In this document: in pieces, positions 53,187-62,904 of the stretch
How the letters are laid out: each line of letters starts with the position of its first letter
How positions within the stretch are numbered: the stretch's first letter is position 1
Assembly: GCF_000966285.1 (NCBI RefSeq)
Contig: NZ_KQ031391.1
Coordinates: forward strand, 2,639,208-2,703,207
Length of the DNA stretch: 64,000 bases
Direction of reading: 5' to 3'
From: Pseudofrankia sp. DC12
GTDB taxonomy: Bacteria > Actinomycetota > Actinomycetes > Frankiales > Frankiaceae
Notes under the pieces: generated by a model
The model's database searches: none
What the model saw: the letters and a program-made list of their open reading frames with translations, nothing else
Told to the model about the DNA's origin: nothing
Made by a program: the position numbers and the translations under genes

Positions 53187-53606
53187 GGCGAACACCCCCC
53201 AGGCAGGGCCGCCCGCCGTCGGGACGCGGCTCCGTCGGGCCTCCCAGGCAGGCGGGCGCCGGAGTGAGGGTGGCATGGGCGGTGCATCCCGGGCGGTGCA
53301 TCCTGGGAGGAGAACGCGGCTCGGCCGCCGGTCCGGCAGCCCCGGACCTCCCTGGTCACGGCTCGGTGTGACGGTTCGGATACAGGTTCGTCGGCCTGAG
53401 CCGGAACGCGACGAGGGGCCGAGCGGTTAGAGTTGGCAGTCGCTAGCTACGAGTGCCAGATCGACAAGGCCCGGACCTGGCCAAAGGACCAAGGCCCGGA
53501 CCTGGCCAAAGGACCAAGGCCCGGACCTGGCCAAAGGACCAAGGCCCGGACCTGGGCCGACAGACCAGGGCCCGTACCTGGCCGGATGGACACAGCGAGG
53601 GAGACC
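53187..53606. other. Spacer before fmdB containing a 25-bp tandem repeat
   Basis: No gene is supported. Most of the right half is the tandem array at 53466-53582. The fmdB promoter would lie before or within it. Confidence 0.5.
53466..53582. repeat. 25-bp tandem repeat upstream of fmdB (3 perfect and 2 degenerate copies)
   Basis: The unit begins AAGGCCCGGACCTGGCC and ends AAAGGACC. Three perfect copies (53466-53540) are followed by two altered ones. The array ends about 25 bp before the fmdB start, so it lies in the 5' untranslated region or promoter and might affect expression. There are no unique spacers, so it is not a CRISPR. Confidence 0.9.
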
Positions 53607-53957
53607 GTGCCGACTTACCAGTACCGCTGCACCGCCTGTGGCAACGACCTCGAGGCCGTGCAGAGCTTCAGCGATGCCGCGCTGACCGAGTGCCCCGCCT
53701 GCGGAGGTCGGTTGCGCAAGGTGTTCAGCTCGGTTGGCCTCGTGTTCAAGGGCAGCGGGTTTTACAAGACCGACAGCCGTTCCGGCTCGTCGGCCACCGC
53801 GCCGGCGCAGCGAAAGGACGGCACGGCCGACACCGGCGGCAAGGACGCGCCGAAGACTGACGCCCCCAGCGCGCCGTCGACCGCCAGCCCGGCGCCGGCC
53901 GCGGCCCCTGCCGCCAGCAGCTCGACCAGCGCGACGTCCTCCGCCAGCGCGGCCTGA
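53607..53957 (+). CDS. FmdB family zinc-ribbon protein
   Basis: A 116-residue protein starting at GTG 53607 (PTYQYRCTACGNDLEAVQSF). A CxxC and a second CPAC pair form the zinc ribbon typical of the FmdB family, followed by VFKGSGFYKTDSR and a low-complexity Ala/Ser/Pro tail. The family is linked to regulation of formamidase/acetamidase in a few cases, but its general role is unknown. ATG 53586 in the same frame is an alternative start. Confidence 0.9.
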   Translation: MPTYQYRCTACGNDLEAVQSFSDAALTECPACGGRLRKVFSSVGLVFKGSGFYKTDSRSGSSATAPAQRKDGTADTGGKDAPKTDAPSAPSTASPAPAAAPAASSSTSATSSASAA

Positions 53958-54357
53958 CCGACCGCTGTACCAGCAGTTCGCTGGCCAGGGGCGGAGCATG
54001 AACGCCGCCGCGCCCCTGTCCGCGACCGCGCCGCGGCGGGCTCTGGCCTCGGCCGTCGGCCCACCGCGGCGGGCCGGTAGCGGGCTAATTCGCCCAGGCG
54101 CGACAGCCAGCCCGCTTTGCACTGATTCGAGGCAGAGTTCCGCCGCGGAGCCGCTAAAGCGGTAGTCAGGCTTCCGTTAACCGGCCAACCAAAAGGTGTC
54201 GGACGCCAAGCAAAGAAGGTGTCCGACACGGCAGCGGAAGGTCGATGCCCCGGCTTCCCGGGTGCGGCCGATGGTCGCTTGGAGCGCGCCGGGCCGGGCT
54301 TTGTCGCCGCGACGATGCGAAGCCCCGGAGGGAGCGGCCGAGCGCAGGAAGTGCGCG
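53958..54357. other. Gap of 400 bp with a 9-bp-stem hairpin
   Basis: No gene recognised. A hairpin GTGTCGGAC/GTCCGACAC at 54196-54229 lies downstream of the leftward HTH gene and could terminate it. Because the arms also form a near-direct repeat (AAGGTGTC), it may alternatively be a recombination site remnant. Confidence 0.45.
54196..54229 (-). terminator. Hairpin downstream of the HTH gene
   Basis: A perfect 9-bp stem with a 16-nt A-rich loop, about 130 bp past the stop of the HTH gene. There is no T-run on the minus strand. Terminator function is tentative. Confidence 0.35.
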
Positions 54358-54588
54358 CTACGGCTTACGTCGCCGGTAGTGCTCGACGATCCAGACATCG
54401 ACCTCGCGCTTGCGCCATACCCGGGTTCCCTTCGCACCGCTGCCCGCGGGGGCGTTGATGACCTGCACCGGCTCCGGAAACCGCGGATCCCTACGGGTCC
54501 AGTAGTCAACCGCCTGGCGCGTGATCTTCAGTTGGAACGCGATGTCCCCGATGCCGACCAACTGCTCACCGTCGTCCACGGCGGACAT
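54358..54588 (-). CDS. Small AlpA/excisionase-like helix-turn-helix protein
   Basis: A 76-residue protein from ATG 54588. The sequence VGIGDIAFQLKITRQAVDYW then TRRDPRFPEPVQVI then VWRKREVDVWI matches small MerR-type/AlpA DNA-binding proteins often annotated as excisionases or phage regulators. No integrase is adjacent, so it may be a solitary regulator or the leftover of an integrated element. Upstream residues in the longer frame (to 54672) are not protein-like. Confidence 0.7.
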   Translation of the reverse strand: MSAVDDGEQLVGIGDIAFQLKITRQAVDYWTRRDPRFPEPVQVINAPAGSGAKGTRVWRKREVDVWIVEHYRRRKP

Positions 54589-54713
54589 CGTAGCCACTTT
54601 GCTCTGGCGCCAGATAGGCGCTAGGTGATGTTTTGCGGTATAGCAATTCAACCGGACGTAATCCAGCGCCAACCGCCGCCACGGACCGCCCGGACGATGA
54701 GCAGGATCGGACT

Positions 54714-54983
54714 ATGACGAGCGACAACCAGGCGGGTAACGACTCCCCCGTCGTTGATGCCGCGGCCGGCCCGGGCCGTGACGAGGCCGCGGACCCGCGC
54801 ACCGGAATCCAGCCGCCGGCTCCCGGGGCGGCCGCCGGAATCCGGCCACCGTCCCGGCGGCTCGGCCTCGACTGGGACGACGAGCCGGTGCACGGAATCG
54901 ACCCCGAGGACTCCCGCTCCGGCCAGGCCGACAACCTCGCCCGGCTGCTCGACGACGTCCCCCCGCACCACGTCGACCACTGA
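54714..54983 (+). CDS. Small acidic Pro-rich hypothetical protein
   Basis: An 89-residue protein from ATG 54714 with AGGATCGG upstream. A disordered N-terminus is followed by a more defined acidic tail (RLGLDWDDEPVHGIDPEDSR, then DNLARLLDDVPPHHVDH). No family recognised. The coherent C-terminus suggests a real small gene. Confidence 0.5.
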   Translation: MTSDNQAGNDSPVVDAAAGPGRDEAADPRTGIQPPAPGAAAGIRPPSRRLGLDWDDEPVHGIDPEDSRSGQADNLARLLDDVPPHHVDH

Positions 54984-55083
54984 CCCGGCGCGCTGGCTGC
55001 CGGCCACGCCCGGGCGGACGGCAGGAGCCGCCGGCGGACCGGCCCCAGCCGCCCGTGAACGAGCCCGGGCCGGCCCCGTGGCG

Positions 55084-55878
55084 TCAGCCAAGCGTGGCGG
55101 CGACCTCGGCGAGCAGTTCGGCGAACCGGGCCGGAGCCTCCAGGTGGGCGGCGTGGCCACAGCCCGCCAGGACCCTGACCTCGAGCCCGAGGTCCCGGTG
55201 CAGCGCCGCCGCCGCGCGGTGCCGAACCTCCGGTGAGTGCTCGCCAACCGTGACGACGACCGGGCCGGGAGTGGGCCTGGGGACGGCGGGCTCGAAGCGC
55301 AGGAACATCGACAGGTCCCGCGCGACGGCGTCGGGATCGGCCGGCGCGTCCGTGGGCCGCCAGCTGGGACCGTAGAGCGCGCTCCCGAAGGCGGCGACGC
55401 CGCCGCTCGCGTACGCCGCGGCCATCGGGGCGAGCAGCCCTGGCAGCAGCGAGCCGACGGCCGGCTCGTGCAGGACGGCGGCGGCGAGTGGCACACCGGT
55501 GGCGAGCGCGGCGAGGCCCAGCGTCGCGCCGCCGCTCACCCCGCCGAAGACGACCGCCCGCGGCCCGTCAGCCGCCGACGTGACCGTCGCGCCGGCGGCC
55601 AACCGAACTGGCGGTGGCGCACCCGCGGGAAGCGCCGCCGGGGCCGCCGGGACCCCCGCGGCGGCCAGGGCGACGGCGTCCCGCAGCGCGGCCAGCTCGC
55701 GGTCCAGATCGCCGCTGGACGGCCGGTCGGGCGCAAACGAGGGCCTGTCCCCCAGCGCGCCGCGCACACCGGCCCAGATCGCGCCCGTGGTCGCCGCTCC
55801 GTGGAGGAGCAGGAACGACGGGGTGGGCGCCGCTCTGGCCGTGATCGTCCCCACAGTCACACCTCTCGTCCTGACCAT
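55084..55878 (-). CDS. Alpha/beta hydrolase
   Basis: A 264-residue hydrolase of unknown substrate. LLLHGAATTGAIW is the oxyanion-hole region, GVSGGATLGLAAL is the nucleophile elbow (GxSxG), and AGCGHAAHLEAPARFAELL carries the catalytic His; the acid residue is probably in VVTVGEHSPE. The lid region is short and Ala-rich. ATG 55878 is used here, but GTG 55854 has the better ribosome site (GAGAGG). It is divergent from the GntR gene. Confidence 0.85.
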   Translation of the reverse strand: MVRTRGVTVGTITARAAPTPSFLLLHGAATTGAIWAGVRGALGDRPSFAPDRPSSGDLDRELAALRDAVALAAAGVPAAPAALPAGAPPPVRLAAGATVTSAADGPRAVVFGGVSGGATLGLAALATGVPLAAAVLHEPAVGSLLPGLLAPMAAAYASGGVAAFGSALYGPSWRPTDAPADPDAVARDLSMFLRFEPAVPRPTPGPVVVTVGEHSPEVRHRAAAALHRDLGLEVRVLAGCGHAAHLEAPARFAELLAEVAATLG

Positions 55879-56079
55879 CCGTCATGCGGCCCGCCTGCCC
55901 GCCACCGAGGACGCCGCGCGCCGGGCGTCCCACGGGCGCGGTCTGGCCGGGCGCCGGGCCCTCGACATCATCGGGCCGCCGGCCCGGGCTGCTTCCCGGG
56001 CAGGCTGGGTCGACCCAGGAACGTAACAATCGGCTGGTTGATCCGAAACACGGGAATCTTTACCGTCACCTGCATGTAC

Positions 56080-56101
56080 ACGAGCCTGTATACAGGCTCG
56101 T
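56080..56101. promoter_or_regulatory. Perfect 22-bp palindrome, predicted GntR/FCD operator
   Basis: An uninterrupted perfect palindrome with half-site ACGAGCCTGTA and centre TGTATACA. GntR-family operators have the form (N)yGT(N)xAC(N)y, which this fits exactly. It lies about 190 bp before the FCD regulator gene and about 200 bp from the hydrolase gene, in their shared divergent region. Autoregulation, and control of the transporter downstream, is the simplest reading. Confidence 0.75.
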
Positions 56102-56288
56102 ATTCGGGGGGATGGGTGTTGCGCAGTGTCCGAAGTTCCCCGTCCGCCGCCCCGGCGGCGGGCCGGTGCTCGCCGAGCGGCAGGCCGTCAGCAGGCCGGC
56201 TCGACTCGGCGTGCGACGTACGGTCGGCTCGGTGCGCCGCAGGCCTCGATCGGGCACGCGGCGACGACAGGGCCGTCGTCGATGGCGG

Positions 56289-57110
56289 ATGCTCGGCGTC
56301 ATGACCCCGACGCAGCCGCCGACGGCCCGACCGTCAAGTGCGCAACCGACCGCGGGGCGGCCGTCGAGTGCGCAGGCACCCGCCGAGCGGTTCTCGGCCC
56401 GGCCACCCTCGGCCCGCGGCGCCACGACCGGCAACCTGCGGGAACACGCCTACGTCGGGCTGCGGCAGCGGCTGATGGCGGGCGAGTTCTCGTTCCGCGA
56501 CCGGCTGACCGAGGAGCGGCTCGCCGCGCTGCTCGGGGTCTCCCGAACACCGGTGCGGGAGGCGCTCACCCGGCTGGCCGGTGACGGCCTGGTCGAGAAG
56601 CGGCCGGACGGCGGTTACTACCCGGCCGAGCCGGATCTCGACGGACTGCGCGACCTCTATGAGATTCGGGTCGTCCTCGAGCTGCACAGCCTGGAACGGG
56701 CGCTGGAATCCGGCGTCCCGCACGACGCCGCCCTGCTGGAACAGCTCCGCGAGAACTGGGAGGCGCTGCGCGTCGCGCCGCCCGACCCTGACCCTTCCTT
56801 TGTCGCGCTCGACGAAGGATTCCACCTCACTCTCTGCAGGGCGTCTGGCAACGTCGAGCTGGCCAACATGCTCGACGCCATCAACGCCAGGATCCGGCCC
56901 GTTCGGATGCACGACTTCCTGACCGAAGACCGCATCCACATGACCATTGAGCAGCATCTCGACATCGTCGAGACGGTGCTCGGCGGCGACCTGCCCGAGG
57001 CGGTGCGCAAGCTGCGCAACCACGTCGGCGAGTCGATGGAGGTCGTGGAGAAGCGGGCCGCTCGCGCAATCACCCAGATGGCGCTCCGCCGAGGCCGCTC
57101 GCCGCGCTGA
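56289..57110 (+). CDS. GntR family transcriptional regulator, FCD (FadR-type) subfamily
   Basis: A protein of about 273 residues. After a disordered N-terminus with a repeated PSSAQ motif come the GntR winged helix (HAYVGLRQRLMAGEF, then RLTEERLAALLGVSRTPVRE, then RLAGDGLVEKRPDGGYYP) and an FCD ligand domain. The FCD domain includes LYEIRVVLELHSLERALESG, LDEGFHLTLCRASGN and TIEQHLDIVETVLGGD, containing the metal/ligand-binding Asp/His pattern. ATG 56289 or 56301 are reasonable starts; ATG 56112, just after the operator, would add about 59 residues. It probably senses the compound imported by the ABC system encoded next on the same strand. Confidence 0.9.
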   Translation: MLGVMTPTQPPTARPSSAQPTAGRPSSAQAPAERFSARPPSARGATTGNLREHAYVGLRQRLMAGEFSFRDRLTEERLAALLGVSRTPVREALTRLAGDGLVEKRPDGGYYPAEPDLDGLRDLYEIRVVLELHSLERALESGVPHDAALLEQLRENWEALRVAPPDPDPSFVALDEGFHLTLCRASGNVELANMLDAINARIRPVRMHDFLTEDRIHMTIEQHLDIVETVLGGDLPEAVRKLRNHVGESMEVVEKRAARAITQMALRRGRSPR

Positions 57111-57409
57111 AGCCGTGACACCGCCACCCCGCTCGTCGCCGCTGTCGGCTGCCCGGACGCAGGAATCCCGGTAGCCGGCCGACCGGCCGCGCGCGGCGGC
57201 CGCACGGCAATCCGGTCCGGCCTCGCCCGACGCGCTTCTGGGCCACGCACAGGCGCCAGAAGAAGGGCCGCGATGTCAGCCACGTTCGGGCGTTGGCCCG
57301 AAACAACCAACCGGCGGCGTGCCACCGGGAAACCGTCCCACCCGCCTGCCGGAGACCAGCCGCGCAGCCGTGCCGACGGCCGGACCGCCGCCCTCACCGG
57401 GAGCCGGCC
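57111..57409. other. Spacer between the regulator and transporter genes
   Basis: 300 bp with no gene. A second copy of the palindromic operator was looked for and not found here, so the transporter may be co-transcribed with the regulator or use a diverged site. Confidence 0.45.
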
Positions 57410-59056
57410 GTGTCCGCGGTAACCGCGACGGCGCCTGACGGCCAGACAGCCACGGCCGAGCCGCTGCTGCGCGTCACCGGCTTCACCAAGCGGTTCGGCG
57501 AGGTGCTCGCCAACTCCGACGTGAGCTTCGACGTGCGGCCCGGCGAGGTGCACGCCCTCATCGGCGAGAACGGCGCCGGCAAGTCGACGCTGCTCAAGCT
57601 CATCTACGGCATGTACAGGCCGGACTCAGGGGAGCTGCGGGTCGCCGGCGAGCAGGTCGCCGTGGGCTCGCCGACACAGGCCCGCGCGCTCGGCATCGGC
57701 ATGGTCTTCCAGGACCTGCGGCTGGTGCCGGCGTTCACGGTCACCGAGAACTACGCGCTGGCGCTGGCGACGTCCGGGGTCACGATCCGCCAGGCCGAGC
57801 TGCGCAGGCGGATCGCCGAGGCGAGCGAGTCCTACGGGCTGGCGGTCGACCCGACCGCCCTCGTGCGGCACCTGTCCATCGGCGAGCGGCAACGCACCGA
57901 GATCCTCAAGGTGCTGATGTCGGGGGCCCGGATCGTCATCCTCGACGAGCCGACCAGCGTGCTGGCGCCGACCGAGGTCGAGGCGTTGTTCGCGATGGTG
58001 AACGGGCTGCGCGCACAGGGCCTGGGCATCGTGATCGTCACGCACAAGCTCGCTGAGGTCCGCGCGATCGCCGACCGGGTGACCGTGCTGCGCGGCGGGC
58101 GGGTCGTGCTCGCCGGCGTCGACCCGAAGCCGATGAGCGACGGCGAGCTGGTCGAGGCGATGGTCGGCCAGACGGTCGCCGCGCTGCCGGCCGAGCGCCC
58201 GACCGTCACCTCGGAGGCACCCCCCGCGCTGGAGCTGACCGGGGTCAGCGCGCTCGGCGACCGAGGCGTCACCGCGCTGCAGGACGTCACCCTCACCGTC
58301 AACCCGGGCGAGATCGTCGGAGTGGCCGGGGTGGCCGGCAGCGGGCAGCGCGAGCTGTGCGAGGTCGCCGTCGGCGCCCGGCCGGTCACGGCCGGAACCG
58401 TCCGGGTCAACGGCCGCGAGCTCGGCCGCGGCGGGCCGACCGCGGGGATCGCGGCCGGTGCCGTCGACGTGCCGGAGGACCCGGTCAACGACGCGGTCGT
58501 TCCCACCCTCACGGTGCTGGAGCACATGGCGCTCACCAACCTGCGGGCGTTCCTGCGCCGCATCGGCCTGGACTGGCGCCGGGTCGGGCGGCACACGACC
58601 GACATCAACGAGAAGGTCCAGCTGCGGATGGCCCCGGCGCACCGCCGGGTCGCCGACCTGTCCGGCGGCAACATCCAGCGGGTGATGCTCTCGCGGGCAC
58701 TGGGTCGTGAGGCTCCGCTGGTCGTCGCCGCCTACCCGAGCCGGGGCCTGGACATCGCGACGACCCGGCGCACCCAGGAGCTGCTGCTGGCCAGACGGGC
58801 CGAGGGGGCCGGCCTGCTGGTGGTCTCCGAGGACCTCGACGAGCTGATGGCGGTCGCGGACCGGATAGCCGTGTTCTGCGCCGGCCGGCTGACCGGCATC
58901 GTGCCTGCCGCGACCACCAGCCGCCAGGAGCTCGGCACGCTGATGACCGCGACCGGGCCGGCGACCGGCCAGCCCGCCGAGACCACCGACAGCACGCACG
59001 CCGCCGCCCTGAGCGGCACTCAGACGGACGCTCAGACGGGGGGCGAGCAGTCTTGA
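57410..59056 (+). CDS. ABC transporter ATP-binding protein (BMP/nucleoside type, two NBDs)
   Basis: A 548-residue protein from GTG 57410 (GGGAG upstream). There are two ABC domains in tandem. The first has Walker [10 protein letters not shown], signature [12 protein letters not shown] and Walker [12 protein letters not shown], with THK switch His. The second has a degenerate Walker A-like [10 protein letters not shown] and signature [13 protein letters not shown], with Walker [13 protein letters not shown]. Asymmetric sites of this kind are typical of the RbsA/MglA and BMP-associated nucleoside ATPases. It energises the two permeases that follow. The TTG start of the next gene overlaps its stop. 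Confidence 0.92.
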   Translation: MSAVTATAPDGQTATAEPLLRVTGFTKRFGEVLANSDVSFDVRPGEVHALIGENGAGKSTLLKLIYGMYRPDSGELRVAGEQVAVGSPTQARALGIGMVFQDLRLVPAFTVTENYALALATSGVTIRQAELRRRIAEASESYGLAVDPTALVRHLSIGERQRTEILKVLMSGARIVILDEPTSVLAPTEVEALFAMVNGLRAQGLGIVIVTHKLAEVRAIADRVTVLRGGRVVLAGVDPKPMSDGELVEAMVGQTVAALPAERPTVTSEAPPALELTGVSALGDRGVTALQDVTLTVNPGEIVGVAGVAGSGQRELCEVAVGARPVTAGTVRVNGRELGRGGPTAGIAAGAVDVPEDPVNDAVVPTLTVLEHMALTNLRAFLRRIGLDWRRVGRHTTDINEKVQLRMAPAHRRVADLSGGNIQRVMLSRALGREAPLVVAAYPSRGLDIATTRRTQELLLARRAEGAGLLVVSEDLDELMAVADRIAVFCAGRLTGIVPAATTSRQELGTLMTATGPATGQPAETTDSTHAAALSGTQTDAQTGGEQS

Positions 59057-60225
59057 CCGACACCACGATTCCGGCGCAGTTCAGCCCGGACGAAGCAGCG
59101 ATGACCGCGACAGCCACACCCGTGACACCGGCCGGTGTCCCGCTGGGTGCCGCCGCGCCGGCACCCGAGAGCCGGCTCGCCGGCGTCGGGCGCGCGACGG
59201 CCCGCTGGGCGCTCGCGCTCGCCGGCGCCATCGCCATCTTCACTGTGCTCCTGCTGGCCAAGGGCGCGAACCCGGCCAGCGTGTACTCGAACGTCTGGAC
59301 GTCGACCTTCACCAACTCGCAGTCGATCGAGCAGATCTTCATCAAGGCGGCGCCGCTGCTGCTCGGGGCGCTGGCCGTCGTCGTGCCGGCGCGGGCCGGG
59401 CTGGTCAACGTCGGCGGCGAGGGCCAGATCGTGATCGGCGCGGTCGCCGCCGGCGGGATCGGCATCTCCCTCGGGGACAAGCTCAGTGGCGGCCTGGCGA
59501 TGCTCCTGATGGCCGTCGCCGCGATGCTGGCGGGCGCCGCCTGGGCCGGCCTCGCGGCCGTGCTGCGCCTCACGGTGGGGATCAACGAGGCTGTCAGCAC
59601 GCTGCTGCTGAACTACATCGCGCTCGACGTGCTGCTCTATCTGATCTACTCGCCGTGGAAGGACCCGCACGGCACCGGGCAGCCGACCACCGCGGAGCTG
59701 GCCGACACCGCGAAGCTGCCCTACCTCGGCACCACCTCGGTGCACATCGGGATCGTCTTCGCGCTGATCGCTACCGTCGTCGTCTGGGCGCTGCTGCGCT
59801 TCACCACCTGGGGCTTCCGGCTGCGGGTAATCGGCGGCAACCCGGAGGCGGCCCGCCGCGCCGGGCTCCCGGTGGCGATGCTGCTGCTCTCGGCGATGCT
59901 CGTCGGCGGGGCGCTGGCCGGCCTCGGCGGGATGGTCCACTACGCCGGCGTCGAGTACAAGCTGCGCACCGGCATCACCACCAACTTCGGCTACATCGCG
60001 TTCCTCGCGAGCTGGCTCGCGCGGCACAACCCGGTGAGCGTCGTCGTGGCCGCCCTGGCGCTCGCGGCGATCACGGTCGCCGGTGACAGCCTCCAGCTCG
60101 ACTCGGGGCTGCCGGCCGCGACGGTCAACATCCTCATGGGCCTGGTGCTCATCGCCGTTCTCGGCTGGACGGCGCGTGCGGCCCGCCCCTGGCCAAAGAA
60201 GATCAAGAACGGGACGGCGCGATGA
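59053..60225 (+). CDS. ABC transporter permease (BMP/nucleoside type, subunit 1)
   Basis: A 390-residue multi-spanning membrane protein: about 50 disordered residues, then a first TM helix ([18 protein letters not shown]). Next come the conserved [20 protein letters not shown] and the cytoplasmic EAA-like loop [20 protein letters not shown], characteristic of BPD_transp_2 permeases such as NupP/YufP. It overlaps the ATPase gene by 4 nt and the next permease by 4 nt (ATGA), so the three subunits are translationally coupled. TTG 59053 or ATG 59101 may be used. Confidence 0.92.
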   Translation: MTDTTIPAQFSPDEAAMTATATPVTPAGVPLGAAAPAPESRLAGVGRATARWALALAGAIAIFTVLLLAKGANPASVYSNVWTSTFTNSQSIEQIFIKAAPLLLGALAVVVPARAGLVNVGGEGQIVIGAVAAGGIGISLGDKLSGGLAMLLMAVAAMLAGAAWAGLAAVLRLTVGINEAVSTLLLNYIALDVLLYLIYSPWKDPHGTGQPTTAELADTAKLPYLGTTSVHIGIVFALIATVVVWALLRFTTWGFRLRVIGGNPEAARRAGLPVAMLLLSAMLVGGALAGLGGMVHYAGVEYKLRTGITTNFGYIAFLASWLARHNPVSVVVAALALAAITVAGDSLQLDSGLPAATVNILMGLVLIAVLGWTARAARPWPKKIKNGTAR

Positions 60226-61139
60226 GCAACCTGGCGGTGGACGTCCTGTCCGGCGCGGTCGGCGGCGGGACCGCGATCATGTACGCCGGGCTCGGCGAGA
60301 CGATCTCGGAGCGGGCCGGCGTCATCAATCTCGGCACCGAGGGCAGCATGCTCGGTGGCGCCCTGGCCGCCTACGCGGCGACAGCGACGTCGGGAAGCGC
60401 GTGGGTCGGCGTCCTCGCCGGCATCGGCGCCGGCGCGGCGCTGTCCGCGGTGCACGCGATCCTGGTCATCGCGCGCAAGGCCAACCAGTTCGCCTCGGGC
60501 CTGACGGTGATGTTCTTCGCGCTCGGCCTGACCTCCCTGTTCGGCGCCGCCTACGTGGGCCGGCAGATCCACGCGCTCAATCCGTGGAAGGTGCCGGGCC
60601 TGGCGTCGATCCCGTGGCTCGGGCCGATCCTGTTCGACCACGACCCGCTGACGTACCTGTCGTACTTCGTGGCGCCGGCCGTGTGGTGGGTGCTCTACCG
60701 CAGCCGGGTCGGCCTGCTGGTCCGCACGGCGGGCGAGCACTCCGAGGTGCTGCTGGTGCACGGCTACTCGACCAGCGCGGTCCGGTACGTCTCGGTGATC
60801 GTCGGCGGCGGGCTGTGCGGGCTCGGCGGGGCGCAGCTGTCGATCGCCTACTCGAACGCCTGGTTCGAGAACATGACCGTCGGCCGGGGGTTCATCGCGG
60901 TGGCGCTGGTCATCTTCGCCACCTGGAACCCGCTGCGGGTGATGGCCGGCTCGTACCTGTTCGGCGCGGCGCTGGCGCTCTCGCCAGCGCTGCAGGCCCG
61001 CGGCTACGGGATCAACCAGTTCGCGCTGGACGCGATCCCGTTCGTCGTCACGATCCTCGTCCTGGCCATCCTCGGTAAGCGCACGCTGCTGGCCGCTCCG
61101 GACGAGCTGCGCCGCGTCTTCGAGACCAGGACGACCTAG
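60222..61139 (+). CDS. ABC transporter permease (BMP/nucleoside type, subunit 2)
   Basis: A 305-residue permease. GLGETISERAGVINLGTEGS near the N-terminus is the diagnostic motif of YufQ/NupQ-like subunits. RSRVGLLVRTAGEHSEVLLV is the coupling loop, and several TM helices cover the rest. It pairs with the preceding permease to form the translocation channel. About 200 bp separate it from the binding-protein gene. Confidence 0.92.
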   Translation: MSNLAVDVLSGAVGGGTAIMYAGLGETISERAGVINLGTEGSMLGGALAAYAATATSGSAWVGVLAGIGAGAALSAVHAILVIARKANQFASGLTVMFFALGLTSLFGAAYVGRQIHALNPWKVPGLASIPWLGPILFDHDPLTYLSYFVAPAVWWVLYRSRVGLLVRTAGEHSEVLLVHGYSTSAVRYVSVIVGGGLCGLGGAQLSIAYSNAWFENMTVGRGFIAVALVIFATWNPLRVMAGSYLFGAALALSPALQARGYGINQFALDAIPFVVTILVLAILGKRTLLAAPDELRRVFETRTT

Positions 61140-61338
61140 ACCCCGCTCTCCATCTCCCCCACCGATCAGCCACGGGCTGACCCGGTTCTCGCCGCCTGCC
61201 CCGGAGCCGCCCGGGGCAGGCACCTCCACCGCCCGTCTGTGCCTGCCTGACCCTGGCACCCACCTTTGCTTTCCAGCAAACAGCCGAGGCTCTCGGCTCC
61301 CCAATTCCCTGCCTGCCATGGGAAAGGAACCCGTTCGC

Positions 61339-62643
61339 ATGAGATTCCGACCGCGTCTCAAGTTCGCTCCGCCGCCGCACTCGTCGCACCCCCACGCGGC
61401 GCAGCCGCGCCGCGCGGGGACCCCCACGCGGCGTCGTCCTCGTTCCTCGGACGAGACCTCCGCTCGCCTGCGCCTGCGCTCAGGACGCGCGACCGTCGCG
61501 TGCACCGCGCTGGCCGCCGCGCTCACACTCGCGGCCGCCGGCTGCAGCAGCGCGGCGTCCCACGACTCCACCACCAGCGGGGCGTCCGGCTCGTCTGCGC
61601 CCGGCAAGGGCAGCAAGGCCGTCGGCTTCATCTTCGTCGGCCCGAAGGACGACTACGGCTACAACCAGGCCGCCTACGAGGGCAGCCAGGAGGTCAAGAA
61701 GGCGTTCCCGGACCTCCAGGTGATCACCGCCGAGAACGTCCCCGAGGACGACAACGCGGCTCGGGTCATGGACTCCATGATCCAGAAGGGGGCGAAGATC
61801 ATCTTTGCCACCAGCTACGGGCACCTGGACGCGGCCCTGAAGGTCGCGGCCGAGCACCCGGACGTCGTCGTCGTCCAGCAGGGCAACGTGATCGCCAACG
61901 GCAAGGTCACGGCGAACGTCGGCACGTACTTCGGCACCGTGTACGAGCCCGTCTTCCTGGCCGGTATCGCCGCCGGCAAGGCCACCAAGACGAACAAGCT
62001 CGGCTACGTCTACGCGTTCCCGATCCCGCAGACCATCGCGAACATCGACGCCTTCGAGCTGGGCGCCAGGTCGGTCAACCCGAACGCGAAGACCTACACC
62101 GTCAACACCTCGAACTGGTGTGACCCGGCCAAGCAGGCGCAGGCCGCGCAGAGCCTGCTCTCGCAGGGCGTCGACGTCATCACCCAGCACCAGGACTGCA
62201 CCGCGACCGTCATCAAGGCCACCGAGGCCGCGGGCGCCTACACCGTCGGCTACCACGCGGACGCCTCGTCGCTCGCGCCGAAGGGCTGGCTCACCGGTTC
62301 GCAGTGGGCCTGGGGACCGCTCTACACCGACATCGTGAAGACGGCGGAGGCCGGCACGTTCACCGGTAGCAAGTACAACGCGAACTACCGGGTCGGCTAC
62401 AAGAACGGCGCGAACCCGTTCGTCCAGTCGCCGTTCGGCCCGTCCGTCACCCAGGAGACCAAGGACGCCATCGCGGCGGCCAAGACCAGCATCTCGGCGG
62501 CGGACGGCTCGCCCTTCAAGGGCCCGATCACCGACCAGGACGGAAAAGTCCGCATTCCCGCCGGAACGGTGCCCGACTACGCGACCCTGGACACCATCGA
62601 CTACTTCGTCGACGGCGTCGTCGGCCAGCTGCCCAAGTCCTGA
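61339..62643 (+). CDS. BMP family substrate-binding lipoprotein
   Basis: A 434-residue protein from ATG 61339, with AAAGGAA about 10 nt upstream; ATG 61318 is in frame but lacks a site. An unusually long basic N-terminus precedes a lipoprotein signal (ACTALAAALTLAAAGC). The mature part is a BMP/PnrA-like periplasmic-binding fold: VGFIFVGPKDDYGYNQAAYE, then ENVPEDDNAARVMDSMIQKG, then IIFATSYGHLDAALKVA, then VDVITQHQDCTATVIKA. Family members bind nucleosides, purines or related small molecules. It is the extracytoplasmic receptor of this ABC importer. Confidence 0.9.
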   Translation: MRFRPRLKFAPPPHSSHPHAAQPRRAGTPTRRRPRSSDETSARLRLRSGRATVACTALAAALTLAAAGCSSAASHDSTTSGASGSSAPGKGSKAVGFIFVGPKDDYGYNQAAYEGSQEVKKAFPDLQVITAENVPEDDNAARVMDSMIQKGAKIIFATSYGHLDAALKVAAEHPDVVVVQQGNVIANGKVTANVGTYFGTVYEPVFLAGIAAGKATKTNKLGYVYAFPIPQTIANIDAFELGARSVNPNAKTYTVNTSNWCDPAKQAQAAQSLLSQGVDVITQHQDCTATVIKATEAAGAYTVGYHADASSLAPKGWLTGSQWAWGPLYTDIVKTAEAGTFTGSKYNANYRVGYKNGANPFVQSPFGPSVTQETKDAIAAAKTSISAADGSPFKGPITDQDGKVRIPAGTVPDYATLDTIDYFVDGVVGQLPKS

Positions 62644-62704
62644 TCCCGCCACCGGGTCCAGCCCTACCGCTGTCCTGATCCGCTACCCGCGCTGACCCGC
62701 CGCT

Positions 62705-62750
62705 GGCCCGCGCCGTCGCCGTCCCACGCTGGGACCAGACGGCGCGGGCC
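62705..62750 (+). terminator. Hairpin between the binding-protein and hydrolase genes
   Basis: A perfect 13-bp outer stem (GGCCCGCGCCGTC and its complement) encloses a second 5-bp stem (GTCCC/GGGAC). There is no T-run, but such GC-rich hairpins are typical actinobacterial terminators. It lies 62 bp past the lipoprotein stop. Confidence 0.65.
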
Positions 62751-62904
62751 TACCGGCCGTCCGGACACCGGCCTGGGCCAGCCAACGCCGCCGCCCAGCC
62801 GATGCCCCGGCTACTCGAACCTTCCGACAATCCGATATCTGACCATCCGGCGCCTCAGCTCAACTGATCACAGCCTTCGGCGCCGGGCCCGGGAAAGGAC
62901 CACG

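Noticed and set aside
53466-53582. CRISPR array
   Set aside because: The repeats are head-to-tail without unique spacers and no cas gene is present.
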